A stretch of 17,310 nt of DNA from Clostridiaceae bacterium (GTDB taxonomy: Bacteria > Bacillota_A > Clostridia > Clostridiales > Clostridiaceae), in NCBI GenBank assembly GCA_029256485.1, contig JAQSXU010000072.1:1-17310 (forward strand), in the 5' to 3' direction. The translations under genes and the position numbers were made by a program. Position 1 is the stretch's first letter. Each line of letters begins with the position of its first letter. The notes below the pieces were generated by a model that was not told where the DNA came from, made no database searches, and was given only the letters and a program-made list of their open reading frames with translations. Shown one piece after another: positions 8,888-17,134 of this stretch.

Positions 8888-9877
8888 TTACTTTAGTAGT
8901 TCTTTATTAATAACATTGTCTGGGTTTTCTCCTTTTAAAACTTTTTCAACATCATCTACCACTTTATCTCCCATGCCCTTTAGACACTCATAGGTATAAG
9001 CAGAAGTATGCGGTGTTACAACTACATTTTTATAAGCCATCAGGGGATGATTTTCATCTATTGGTTCACCTTCAACTACATCTACGCCTAGCCCTGCTAT
9101 AATGCCTTCATCTAATGCCTTTAATAAGCTGCCTTGCTCCATTAACTCTCCTCTTGCAGTGTTTACAATGTATACCCCCTTCTTCATAAGAGAAAACTCT
9201 TTTTCAGAAATCATATGATAGCTTGTATTATTAACAGAGGCATTTAAAGAAATTATATCTGAATTCTTAAGAAGTTGCTCTAAAGATACAGGTTCTGCTC
9301 CTTTTTTTCTTATGTCTTCATCAGAAAGGTTTGGATCATATGCAATAAGATTAGCATTAAATCCATATTTTAATATTTCTCCAACTCTGCTTCCAATATT
9401 ACCCAGTCCAATTACTCCTGCTGTTTTGCTCTTTATTTCGCATCCCATAAATTTGGCTCTTTCTGCCCATTTGCTTTCTTTGACTTTAAGAGATGCAGGA
9501 ACTATCTGCCTTAAAACAGTCATTAGAAGGGATATTGCATTTTCTGCTACCGCTTCTCTTTCTACAGGTGCATCAACCTTTGTAATAAAAGTATTTTTTT
9601 CTGTAGCAGCTGGAACATCTATATTGTTGTAGCCAATTCCATGTCGGGAGATTATTAAAGTTCTGTCCTTATTTTCAAAGAATTCTTTGTTATATAGTGC
9701 AGTAACACTGGCAATTATTACTGAATAACCCATGAGCTTTTCAGCCAGCACCTTACCGCCAGTATCCTTTGGAAGATCAAACCTATCTACTTGTCCTAAT
9801 TTTTTTAGTTTTTCAATATGTTCCGGAAAAACTCTACCAAAACTGCTAGAATTCACAATAGCTATCTTTGTGTTCAT
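8888..9877 (-). CDS. D-isomer-specific 2-hydroxyacid dehydrogenase
   Basis: A 329-residue NAD(P)-dependent reductase of the D-2-hydroxyacid dehydrogenase family, which interconverts 2-keto acids and D-2-hydroxy acids. The nucleotide-binding motif GLGNIG is at 157-162, with Asp181 at the end of the second strand, favouring NAD(H). The catalytic triad is visible as Arg242 (NTARGELM), Glu271 (EGEP) and His290 (TPHTSAY). Phosphoglycerate, glyoxylate and 2-ketogluconate reductases share this architecture and are not separable by eye. As the first gene of a cluster with gluconate-type PTS and Gnd, a 2-ketogluconate or 2-keto-6-phosphogluconate reductase is the best contextual guess. The start has a strong AGGAGGATG ribosome binding site, and the long leader carries a cre site and a palindrome. 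Confidence 0.9.
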   Translation of the reverse strand: MNTKIAIVNSSSFGRVFPEHIEKLKKLGQVDRFDLPKDTGGKVLAEKLMGYSVIIASVTALYNKEFFENKDRTLIISRHGIGYNNIDVPAATEKNTFITKVDAPVEREAVAENAISLLMTVLRQIVPASLKVKESKWAERAKFMGCEIKSKTAGVIGLGNIGSRVGEILKYGFNANLIAYDPNLSDEDIRKKGAEPVSLEQLLKNSDIISLNASVNNTSYHMISEKEFSLMKKGVYIVNTARGELMEQGSLLKALDEGIIAGLGVDVVEGEPIDENHPLMAYKNVVVTPHTSAYTYECLKGMGDKVVDDVEKVLKGENPDNVINKELLK

Positions 9878-9935
9878 TTTGCATCCTCCTTTTATTTAAC
9901 TTTATCTTAATTATTACTAAAACTTACATATGCGT

Positions 9936-9949
9936 TGGTATCGTTATCA
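9936..9949 (+). promoter_or_regulatory. Catabolite-responsive element (cre), CcpA site
   Basis: TGGTATCGTTATCA matches the cre consensus TGWNANCGNTNWCA at every fixed position except one W. It lies downstream of the predicted start of the leftward transcript and 59-72 bases before the dehydrogenase ATG, a position where CcpA usually represses by roadblock. The inference is that preferred sugars repress the PTS cluster. Confidence 0.65.
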
Positions 9950-9955
9950 ATTAAG

Positions 9956-9992
9956 ATATTAATTTGTGAAAATTATTTTCACAAATTAATAT
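9956..9992. promoter_or_regulatory. Perfect 37-base palindrome, probable RpiR-family operator
   Basis: Two perfect 18-base arms (9956-9973 and 9975-9992) are centred on T9974, with the core TTTGTGAAAATTATTTTCACAAA. It lies in the divergent control region between the regulator and the PTS cluster, about 20-55 bases downstream of the predicted leftward transcription start. Length, symmetry and location fit an operator for the adjacent RpiR-type regulator. RpiR/MurR-type sites commonly have a GAAA...TTTC core. Binding is not shown by the sequence. Confidence 0.7.
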
Positions 9993-10017
9993 AACACTAA
10001 ATAAATTTACTTTCTTA

Positions 10018-10046
10018 ATTATATATTATTAGAAAATTTTTTTCAA
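10018..10046 (-). promoter_or_regulatory. Promoter of the PTS / sugar-acid cluster
   Basis: Minus-strand TTGAAA (10041-10046) and a perfect TATAAT (10018-10023) are separated by 17 bases. Predicted start is near 10011, giving a leader of about 130 bases that includes the 37-base palindrome and the cre site. Confidence 0.7.
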
Positions 10047-10059
10047 TAGTTGTTAAAAA

Positions 10060-10095
10060 ATAAATAATGTTTTTTTACAGAAAAACATTATTTAT
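10060..10095. repeat. Second long inverted repeat between the divergent promoters
   Basis: Perfect 15-base arms (10060-10074 and 10081-10095, ATAAATAATGTTTTT and its complement) flank a 6-base loop. It lies immediately upstream of the leftward -35 (10041-10046) and upstream of the rightward promoter (10138-10166). No T-tract follows the arms and no gene ends here, so a terminator is unlikely. It could be an auxiliary operator or an AT-rich cruciform. Confidence 0.6.
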
Positions 10096-10137
10096 AAATA
10101 TAACTTACTGTGTATATTTTTTTCATAGTTTTACATG

Positions 10138-10166
10138 TTGCATAAAATAATTTTCTTATATATAAT
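10138..10166 (+). promoter_or_regulatory. Promoter of the RpiR-family regulator gene
   Basis: TTGCAT (10138-10143) and a perfect TATAAT (10161-10166) are separated by 17 bases. The predicted start is near 10173, about 30 bases before the ATG, with ribosome binding site GAAGGTGATG between. Confidence 0.75.
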
Positions 10167-10202
10167 TATATTTTGATAGTAAATTTTTAAGAAGGTGATG
10201 TA

Positions 10203-11060
10203 ATGGAACCTGCTCTAAATCAAATTCTCCAAATTAAATCTCAATATAATACATTTAACGAAACGGAAAAAAAAATTGCAGATTATATTATAAATAATAC
10301 TAAAGATTTAATTTATTCTACAATCAGCCAGGTAGCAGAAAAGCTTCAGGTATCTGATGCCACTATTTTTCGTTTTTGTAAAAAAATTAATTTAAAAGGA
10401 TTTCAGGAACTTAAAATTACGCTGGCCACAGAATTAACTGAAGCACTAGATAATAATTATGCAAATGAACAAATAAGTGAAAAAGACTCCGAACAAACCA
10501 TTGTAAATAAAGTTTTCAAAGCAAATATCACAGCTTTGAATGATACACTGCTTTCAGTAGATTCAGATCTTATTGAAAAAGCAGCAAATGCTATATTAGC
10601 TGCAGATCAAATTGTATTTTATGGCAATGGCGGCTCTGGAATAGTAGCTATGGATGCTCATCATAAATTTTTGAGAACGGGTTTAAAGGTTTCTGTTTAT
10701 ACAGATAACCATTTGCAGCTAATGTCAATTGCTCAGCTTACTAAAAATGACGTAATAGTAATTGTCTCGCATTCTGGTTCTAATTTAAATATGATAAATT
10801 TATTGAACATTGCTAAAGAAAATGGTACGAAAACTATTGCAATAACTTCTTTTTCCAAGTCTCCAGTTGGTGAAAAAGCTGATATAACACTTAATGCAAT
10901 TTCTCAAGAAACAGGCCATCAATTTGAAGCTTTTGCTTCTAGAATTGCTCATTTGACTATAATTGATTCTCTTTATATGAGTGTTGTGCTGAAAAGAAAA
11001 GAATTAACCCATGCGGCTACTCAGAAAATGAGAAATGCAATCGCTTATACAAGAATGTAA
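10203..11060 (+). CDS. RpiR-family transcriptional regulator (HTH + SIS)
   Basis: A 285-residue regulator. Residues 1-77 form the N-terminal HTH_6 domain, with the recognition region VAEKLQVSDATIFRFCKK at 44-61. Residues 125-255 form a SIS sugar-phosphate-binding domain, with FYGNGGSG at 139-146 and the VSHSGSN loop at 188-194. Such proteins repress or activate sugar-phosphate genes and sense a phosphorylated sugar. It is transcribed divergently from the 2-hydroxyacid dehydrogenase/gnd/PTS cluster across 325 bases that hold a perfect palindrome, so it is very probably that cluster's regulator, with 6-phosphogluconate or a related ester as a plausible effector (inference). The 3' end converges on groEL and shares its terminator. 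No LevR-type PRD/sigma-54 activator, common for mannose-class PTS operons, is present. Confidence 0.93.
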   Translation: MEPALNQILQIKSQYNTFNETEKKIADYIINNTKDLIYSTISQVAEKLQVSDATIFRFCKKINLKGFQELKITLATELTEALDNNYANEQISEKDSEQTIVNKVFKANITALNDTLLSVDSDLIEKAANAILAADQIVFYGNGGSGIVAMDAHHKFLRTGLKVSVYTDNHLQLMSIAQLTKNDVIVIVSHSGSNLNMINLLNIAKENGTKTIAITSFSKSPVGEKADITLNAISQETGHQFEAFASRIAHLTIIDSLYMSVVLKRKELTHAATQKMRNAIAYTRM

Positions 11061-11072
11061 TCCTTATAATAT

Positions 11073-11106
11073 AAAAATAGCTCTCGATTTTTCGAGAGCT
11101 ATTTTT
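11073..11106. terminator. Bidirectional terminator between rpiR-type gene and groEL
   Basis: A perfect 14-base-pair stem (11073-11086 with 11093-11106; AAAAATAGCTCTCG/CGAGAGCTATTTTT) encloses a 6-base loop. The A-run and T-run flanks make it a terminator for both converging genes. It fills the 47-base gap between the two stop codons. Confidence 0.92.
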
Positions 11107-11107
11107 A

Positions 11108-12752
<1,645 letters not shown>

Positions 12753-12769
12753 TGAAATAAAACTTTAAA

Positions 12770-13081
<312 letters not shown>

Positions 13082-13105
13082 TTAAAAATATTAATCACTT
13101 CATTG

Positions 13106-13132
13106 TTAGCACTCACCAATATCGAGTGCTAA
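13106..13132. promoter_or_regulatory. CIRCE operator (HrcA binding site)
   Basis: TTAGCACTC (13106-13114), nine bases, then GAGTGCTAA (13124-13132): an exact match to the CIRCE consensus TTAGCACTC-N9-GAGTGCTAA. It lies just downstream of the predicted groES start site and 49 bases before the groES ATG, the usual position for HrcA repression. The hrcA gene itself is not in the window. Confidence 0.98.
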
Positions 13133-13142
13133 TACAATTATT

Positions 13143-13171
13143 ATAATAAATAATACACTTTATAATAGCAA
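13143..13171 (-). promoter_or_regulatory. groESL promoter
   Basis: Minus-strand TTGCTA (13166-13171) and TATTAT (13143-13148) are separated by 17 bases; a TATAAT is also present slightly downstream but lacks a well-placed -35. CIRCE begins within about ten bases of the predicted start. The remaining 13172-13368 is AT-rich with only weak inverted repeats; no gene was recognised there. Confidence 0.65.
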
Positions 13172-13368
13172 ACTTGCTTTTGGCTGTTTTAGCCCTATTA
13201 ATAACATGTATTATTTATTAACTAGTATTATTTCTTTTTTTCTCTAATTTACTATTTATTTCTTTATATATAAAATCATTTCATAAATTAGAATATATTC
13301 TATAAAGAATTCGTTTTTGTCAGCCTGCACACACTATTATATTTTTAACATGTTTTATAAAATTTATA

Positions 13369-14076
13369 CTACTTACCTCTTTTTACTATACTCTTTATTA
13401 TTTTATCTCCTTTGTAAATTCCAACTGAGAATAGCAGTGACATTAATATTGCAATAAAAATCAACACTCCATTATTCCCACTGTTAATATTTGCTCCAAA
13501 GTATGTAGAAACAATAACCCCAGGTACTCTGCCTAGTGTAGATAAAAATATAAATTTCCTTAAATTCAATTTAGATACTCCACATATATATGCCAGTGCG
13601 TCTTTTGGAATACCCGGAATTAAATAAAGTAAAAAAACTACATAATCTATTTTGCCATAATTGCTAACCTTGTCAAAGAAATTTATATTTTTTTTATTAA
13701 TTATCTTAATTAATAATGGTCTCCCGTAATAATGAGAAACAGAATATGCAAATATACTTCCTATTGAAATACCTATCATTGATATTAATGAACCAGACCA
13801 GGTTCCATAAATAAAGCCCCCAGAAATTTGTATTATCTCACCAGGTATAAAAAATACTGCTACCTGTATAAATTGAAGAATTAAAAAAGCCAGCATACTA
13901 TACTTGCCATAAGACATTATAATTTTTTTTACTCTTTCAGGATCCTTAAATTCATAAAAGTACTTATTGAAATACTGAAAGGCGCTATAAAATAAAAAAA
14001 TTAAAAACAACCAAAAAATAATTTGATCTTTATTTTTTTTAATTAGCGCAAATATATTCTTAAATTCTTTACCCAT
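13369..14076 (-). CDS. TVP38/DedA-like (SNARE-associated, VTT-domain) membrane protein
   Basis: A 235-residue integral membrane protein of the TVP38/TMEM64/DedA superfamily. After a lysine-rich N-terminus there are hydrophobic segments at about 18-36, 57-75, 85-112, 145-163, 182-200 and 205-225. Family marks are the FIPGEIIQISGGFIYG region (72-87), the GSIFAYSVSHYYGR segment (about 106-119) and the IPGIPKDALAYICG motif (153-166) with nearby GRVPG. Members are implicated in lipid scrambling or undecaprenyl-phosphate recycling and in envelope stress; the exact role here is unknown. The ribosome binding site is a weak AGGGTG, and the promoter lies about 40 bases before the ATG. It appears monocistronic. 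No clear terminator follows it. Confidence 0.88.
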   Translation of the reverse strand: MGKEFKNIFALIKKNKDQIIFWLFLIFLFYSAFQYFNKYFYEFKDPERVKKIIMSYGKYSMLAFLILQFIQVAVFFIPGEIIQISGGFIYGTWSGSLISMIGISIGSIFAYSVSHYYGRPLLIKIINKKNINFFDKVSNYGKIDYVVFLLYLIPGIPKDALAYICGVSKLNLRKFIFLSTLGRVPGVIVSTYFGANINSGNNGVLIFIAILMSLLFSVGIYKGDKIIKSIVKRGK

Positions 14077-14114
14077 TTTATCACCCTATGTTTATTATGT
14101 ATTATCTAATCTTA

Positions 14115-14143
14115 ATTATTTATGCTGCCATTTTATTTGTCAA
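14115..14143 (-). promoter_or_regulatory. Promoter of the TVP38/DedA-like gene
   Basis: Minus-strand TTGACA (14138-14143) and AATAAT (14115-14120) are separated by 17 bases. The predicted start is near 14108, about 30 bases before the ATG. Confidence 0.65.
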
Positions 14144-14153
14144 TTCGTAATTA

Positions 14154-14185
14154 ACATTTAAATATGTAAAAATATATTTAAATGT
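14154..14185. repeat. AT-rich perfect inverted repeat upstream of the DedA-like promoter
   Basis: Arms ACATTTAAATAT (14154-14165) and ATATTTAAATGT (14174-14185) are perfectly complementary around 8 bases. It lies 10 bases upstream of the -35 of the DedA-like gene and 9 bases from the hydrogenase terminator. No T-tract is attached. It could be a regulator site or simple AT-rich symmetry. Confidence 0.5.
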
Positions 14186-14194
14186 CAATAAAAA

Positions 14195-14231
14195 TTGCCT
14201 TGCAATAGAACTTTATACTATTACAAGGCAA
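14195..14231 (-). terminator. Terminator of the hydrogenase gene
   Basis: TTGCCTTG (14195-14202) pairs with CAAGGCAA (14224-14231), continuing into an AATAG/CTATT helix past one mismatch. On the minus strand it is followed by TTTTTAT. It lies 14 bases past the hydrogenase stop codon. Confidence 0.88.
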
Positions 14232-14245
14232 CTTTTATGTTTATT

Positions 14246-15733
14246 TTATACCTCTAAATTTGTTTCCTTAAAGTCATTTAATTTTTCATTTTCGCATACA
14301 TTTTTTTTAGATGACTGTGAACTGAACTTGTTCAAGTTTATTTTTGCCTTCATTAAGGAAATAGTAGTTGCTGGTCCTCCAATACATCCACCTTCACACA
14401 TCATACCTTCTATAAAATTACCAGCTAGTCTTCCAGCCTTACCCATGGTCATTGCTTTCTTAATTTCATCCGGACCGCTTGCTTTAACAGGTTTGAATTG
14501 AATTGGTAATTCTTTATCCTTTATATAATTTTCAATGGCTGCAGTTAATCCTCCGCCTTGAGCAAAACCTCTGCCAAAATATGATGCATCATCTACTTCT
14601 GTTACTTCACACGTTTCTGGATTAACATTAAAGGCACCCATTAATGCCATTATCTCTTCAAATGTCATGACATAATCAACAGATTCCTTAATTCCCTTTC
14701 TTTTTATTTCAGTCTTCTTTGCTGTACAAGGTCCAACAAATACTATTAAAGCATCTTTATCTATTTTTTTGATTAATCTTGCTGTTGCTACCATAGGTGA
14801 TACTGTGGTAGATATCTTGTCTGCTTGATCAGGGAATTTCTTTTCTATATATCCAACAAATCCAGGACAACATGAACTTGTCATGTATTTGCTTCCCTTT
14901 TCCATTCTTTCAATAAATTCGCTGCTTTCATGAATTGTAACTGCATCCGCACCGCAAGCAGCCTCAAACATACCTGTAAATCCTAACTTTTTAAAGGCTG
15001 TCTTTACCTGTTCCACAGATACCTTTGGTCCAAATTGGCCTGCTATAGCAGGGGCAACTACAGCATATAACTTTTTATTTTCCATTAAAGCTTTGGTAAC
15101 ATCAATTATATAGCTCTTATCAGATATAGCTCCAAAAGGGCATGCTGCCATGCAGGCTCCACAATTTATACACTCTTTTTGCTCTATCATAGCCTGTCTA
15201 TTTTCAGGATTAATTTCTAATGCTCCTGTTGGGCATACCCTTTTACAAGGTCTCATTACTTCAGCTATGGCTGTATATGGGCATGCTTTTTTACACATTC
15301 CACATTCCTTACACAAATCTTGATTTATATATGCTCTTCCCGCAATTCTTGTAATTGCTCCGGCTGGACAAACTTCCATACATTTATGCTGTATACATCC
15401 CCTGCAGGCATCAGTAACTGAATATTTAACAATAGGACATTTGTCACAGGCAGCAGGCAGTACATATATAATTTGATCTTCATCCTTTATTTTCACTAAG
15501 TCGTGTAATATATTATCATCTGGTAGACATCCTGCTGCCAGCTGAGTTCTTTCATAAAAAACTGCTCTTTCTCTGTAAACACAGCATCTATACTCTGCTG
15601 TATCCCCCTGTATTACATCATATGGTACTTTTATTAACTCATCCTTACTTAATCTGTTTTCTTTAACCATCAGCGCTACTTCTTTTAATGCTTGGTACTT
15701 AAGTTTTTTCAGCTGAGTTTCAAATTTAAACAT
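14246..15733 (-). CDS. Monomeric [FeFe] hydrogenase, group-B-like, with ferredoxin-type clusters
   Basis: Predicted cytosolic H2-evolving or H2-sensing iron hydrogenase, 495 residues. The ATG at 15731-15733 is chosen because GGAGG lies 7 bases before it; the longer 503-residue reading starts upstream of that site. Cysteine groups for [4Fe-4S] clusters are at 110/113/118/122, 141/144/147/151, 163/167 and 188/191/194/198. The H-cluster loops are L1 TSSCCPG (Cys288, Cys289), L2 GPCTAKK (Cys336) and L3 MMCEGGCIGGP (Cys446, Cys450). These depart from the classical TSCCPGW, MPCTAKKFE and MACPGGCINGG of group A and fit the group B monomeric enzymes. The N-terminal region has extra cysteines (50, 51, 69, 96, 99). 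Ferredoxin is the likely electron partner. The maturases HydE, HydF and HydG are not in the window. Flanking genes are separate transcription units. Confidence 0.9.
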   Translation of the reverse strand: MFKFETQLKKLKYQALKEVALMVKENRLSKDELIKVPYDVIQGDTAEYRCCVYRERAVFYERTQLAAGCLPDDNILHDLVKIKDEDQIIYVLPAACDKCPIVKYSVTDACRGCIQHKCMEVCPAGAITRIAGRAYINQDLCKECGMCKKACPYTAIAEVMRPCKRVCPTGALEINPENRQAMIEQKECINCGACMAACPFGAISDKSYIIDVTKALMENKKLYAVVAPAIAGQFGPKVSVEQVKTAFKKLGFTGMFEAACGADAVTIHESSEFIERMEKGSKYMTSSCCPGFVGYIEKKFPDQADKISTTVSPMVATARLIKKIDKDALIVFVGPCTAKKTEIKRKGIKESVDYVMTFEEIMALMGAFNVNPETCEVTEVDDASYFGRGFAQGGGLTAAIENYIKDKELPIQFKPVKASGPDEIKKAMTMGKAGRLAGNFIEGMMCEGGCIGGPATTISLMKAKINLNKFSSQSSKKNVCENEKLNDFKETNLEV

Positions 15734-15843
15734 TATATAACCTCCTAAGTCATACAAGGTAACCCTTAATATTGTACAAATTTCTTTGTTTAATTGTATC
15801 AGAAAAATTTACTATATTATTAATACAGTATCTATATATGTTC

Positions 15844-15881
15844 TAACAATTAACATATTACATTATAACAGATAATTGTTA
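15844..15881. repeat. Inverted repeat around a putative hydrogenase -10
   Basis: Perfect 9-base arms TAACAATTA (15844-15852) and TAATTGTTA (15873-15881) are separated by 20 bases that contain a minus-strand TATAAT (15862-15867). The arms contain TTGTTAA-like half-sites that recall Rex sites, but the canonical spacing TTGTTAA-N4-TTAACAA is absent. A redox- or oxygen-linked operator is possible and unproven. Confidence 0.45.
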
Positions 15882-15890
15882 AATATGAAA
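15862..15890 (-). promoter_or_regulatory. Candidate hydrogenase promoter
   Basis: A perfect TATAAT (15862-15867) lies 17 bases downstream of TTTCAT (15885-15890), a poor -35, on the minus strand. The leader to the ATG would be about 120 bases. An alternative is TTGTTA with TATTAA closer to the gene. Confidence 0.4.
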
Positions 15891-15915
15891 CAGCCAAATA
15901 TATAATTTGTGATAT

Positions 15916-16815
15916 TTAATCTATTTGAATTTTATTTTCCCTAGCAAAATAAAATAGATATTGCTGTGCAAACCCAGACAATTCTCCAAACTTTTCTCTG
16001 CCAAATTCTCTAATCCTTTTTAAAGAAACATCTGGAGCCATATAAAAGTAAATCATAGCCTTTTTAACCCACACATCAACTGGAAAAGCCGTATATTTTT
16101 CCATTGAAAACAGCATGATACAATCTGCTACTTTAGGGCCAATACCCATAAAATTTTGAAGTGCCTTATGACAGTCATCATCACTTAACCTTTTAATAGT
16201 TTTCAAATCAAATTGTTTATAACCTTCTTTATTACTCTCATGTATATTTTTTACAGTATTAACTATGTATTTAGCTCTAAAACCCACTCCACAACTTTGC
16301 AAATCCTCTTCAGTTGCATCCTTTAACGATTTAATAGTTGGAAAAGTATAATATTTTTTACCTTTATAAGTTATCTCATGTCCCCATTTCTTACTTATAT
16401 TTTCTATTGCTCTTTTAATCATAGGAATCCTGTTATTAGAAGAAATAATAAATGATATAGTAAGCTCAAATTCGTCTTGCTGAAGTAATCTAATTCCATA
16501 TCCAAAATTTACTGCTTTCTGCAATAACGGGTCCTTACTAAGATTTTCTTTAATAGCGCTGTAATCTCTATTTAAATCAAAATAATCTATCCATATTTCT
16601 TTAAACTCTTCAATACTTGTATTATATATGTATAAATCGTCTTTCTTTTTTTCTACTTCAATTACCCTGCCTAGAGCTACCCCTGTATAGCTTCCATTTG
16701 CCTCTCTATTCCACCTGAAACATTGTCCGCAATCAAATACATGAGGCAATTCAAAATTCCTCACAGATTTAACTATAACCCCATTTTCAATACTATCTAC
16801 ACAATCAAAATCCAT
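15916..16815 (-). CDS. ogg: 8-oxoguanine DNA glycosylase/AP lyase, OGG1 type
   Basis: Base-excision repair enzyme removing 8-oxoguanine opposite cytosine. The protein has 299 residues from the ATG at 16813-16815, preferred because GAGAGGG lies 7 bases upstream; an alternative ATG seven codons earlier gives 306. The N-terminal OGG_N domain has FDCGQCFRW (28-36, corresponding to GGQSFRW in human OGG1). The SSNNRIPMI segment (about 125-133) holds the NNxxR minor-groove element. The helix-hairpin-helix GPD motif MGIGPKVADCI contains catalytic Lys228, followed by Asp247 in PVDVW. The region resembles the C. acetobutylicum Ogg enzyme known to be OGG1-like, and that gene also neighbours hbd (from memory). 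In an anaerobe it would limit oxidative damage. It appears to be a single-gene unit. Confidence 0.93.
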   Translation of the reverse strand: MDFDCVDSIENGVIVKSVRNFELPHVFDCGQCFRWNREANGSYTGVALGRVIEVEKKKDDLYIYNTSIEEFKEIWIDYFDLNRDYSAIKENLSKDPLLQKAVNFGYGIRLLQQDEFELTISFIISSNNRIPMIKRAIENISKKWGHEITYKGKKYYTFPTIKSLKDATEEDLQSCGVGFRAKYIVNTVKNIHESNKEGYKQFDLKTIKRLSDDDCHKALQNFMGIGPKVADCIMLFSMEKYTAFPVDVWVKKAMIYFYMAPDVSLKRIREFGREKFGELSGFAQQYLFYFARENKIQID

Positions 16816-16893
16816 TTTATTTCCCTCTCTTTTCATAATATATTTATATGTTTATTGTTATTTATAAAATTGCATTAAATATGTCTCCTTTTA

Positions 16894-16921
16894 TGTATAA
16901 TATTTTGTATATTTACACAAT
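16894..16921 (-). promoter_or_regulatory. Candidate ogg promoter with a 5-codon leader ORF
   Basis: A weak minus-strand match ATTGTG (16916-16921), 16 bases, TATACA (16894-16899). The predicted transcript carries AAAGGAG followed by ATG CAA TTT TAT AAA TAA (16875-16858), a possible MQFYK leader. The promoter overlaps the -35 of the rightward promoter of the small ORF. Low confidence. Confidence 0.3.
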
Positions 16922-16941
16922 AATAATTCATTAAATAAAAT
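16912..16941 (+). promoter_or_regulatory. Promoter of the small membrane-protein ORF
   Basis: TTTACA (16912-16917) and TAAAAT (16936-16941) are 18 bases apart. The predicted start is near 16948, 28 bases before the ATG, with an AAGGAGAG ribosome binding site at 16961-16968. Confidence 0.55.
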
Positions 16942-16975
16942 ATCTAATTGAAATTATTCGAAGGAGAGCCTATAG

Positions 16976-17083
16976 ATGAAAAATTTAAATTTATGGGAAA
17001 AGCTTGTTATTATAATCAGCATAGCATTTTTAGCATCAGATGCTATTTCTACAGTATTATCTATGTTAAATCTATCAAGCTAA
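16976..17083 (+). CDS. Small (35-residue) predicted single-pass membrane protein
   Basis: An ORF too short for routine callers. It begins MKNLNLWEKL, continues with a hydrophobic stretch from Leu10 to Leu31 (VIIISIAFLA followed by SDAISTVLSML) and ends NLSS. One transmembrane helix with a short basic N-terminus is predicted. A consensus AAGGAGAG lies 7 bases before the ATG, a plausible promoter lies upstream, and a bidirectional terminator begins about 50 bases after the stop. It is convergent with hbd and divergent from ogg. No family was recognised. The overlapping longer frame at 16948-17154 begins with TTG, lacks a placed ribosome binding site, and is judged a shadow. It could be non-coding, but the signals are unusually complete for 35 codons. 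Confidence 0.55.
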   Translation: MKNLNLWEKLVIIISIAFLASDAISTVLSMLNLSS

Positions 17084-17134
17084 TAACTTTTATTATAACA
17101 TATTATTTATTAATATATAATAATTATAGCCATA

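Noticed and set aside
9878..10202. Sigma-54 (-24/-12) promoter, common for mannose-class PTS operons
   Set aside because: No GG...GC pair with the correct spacing was seen, and no LevR-like activator is present; sigma-A elements are clear instead.
13242..13309. Terminator for the DedA-like gene from inverted repeats in 13242-13309
   Set aside because: Arms TCTAATTTA/TAAATTAGA and TTCTTTATA/TATAAAGAA are AT-only, overlap each other, and have no T-tract on the minus strand.
15734..15757. Eight-codon N-terminal extension of the hydrogenase
   Set aside because: It encodes the Shine-Dalgarno of the downstream ATG and lacks a site of its own.
15844..15881. Canonical Rex operator at the hydrogenase gene
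   Set aside because: TTGTTAA-like half-sites are present but not with the required 4-base spacing; kept only as a generic inverted repeat.
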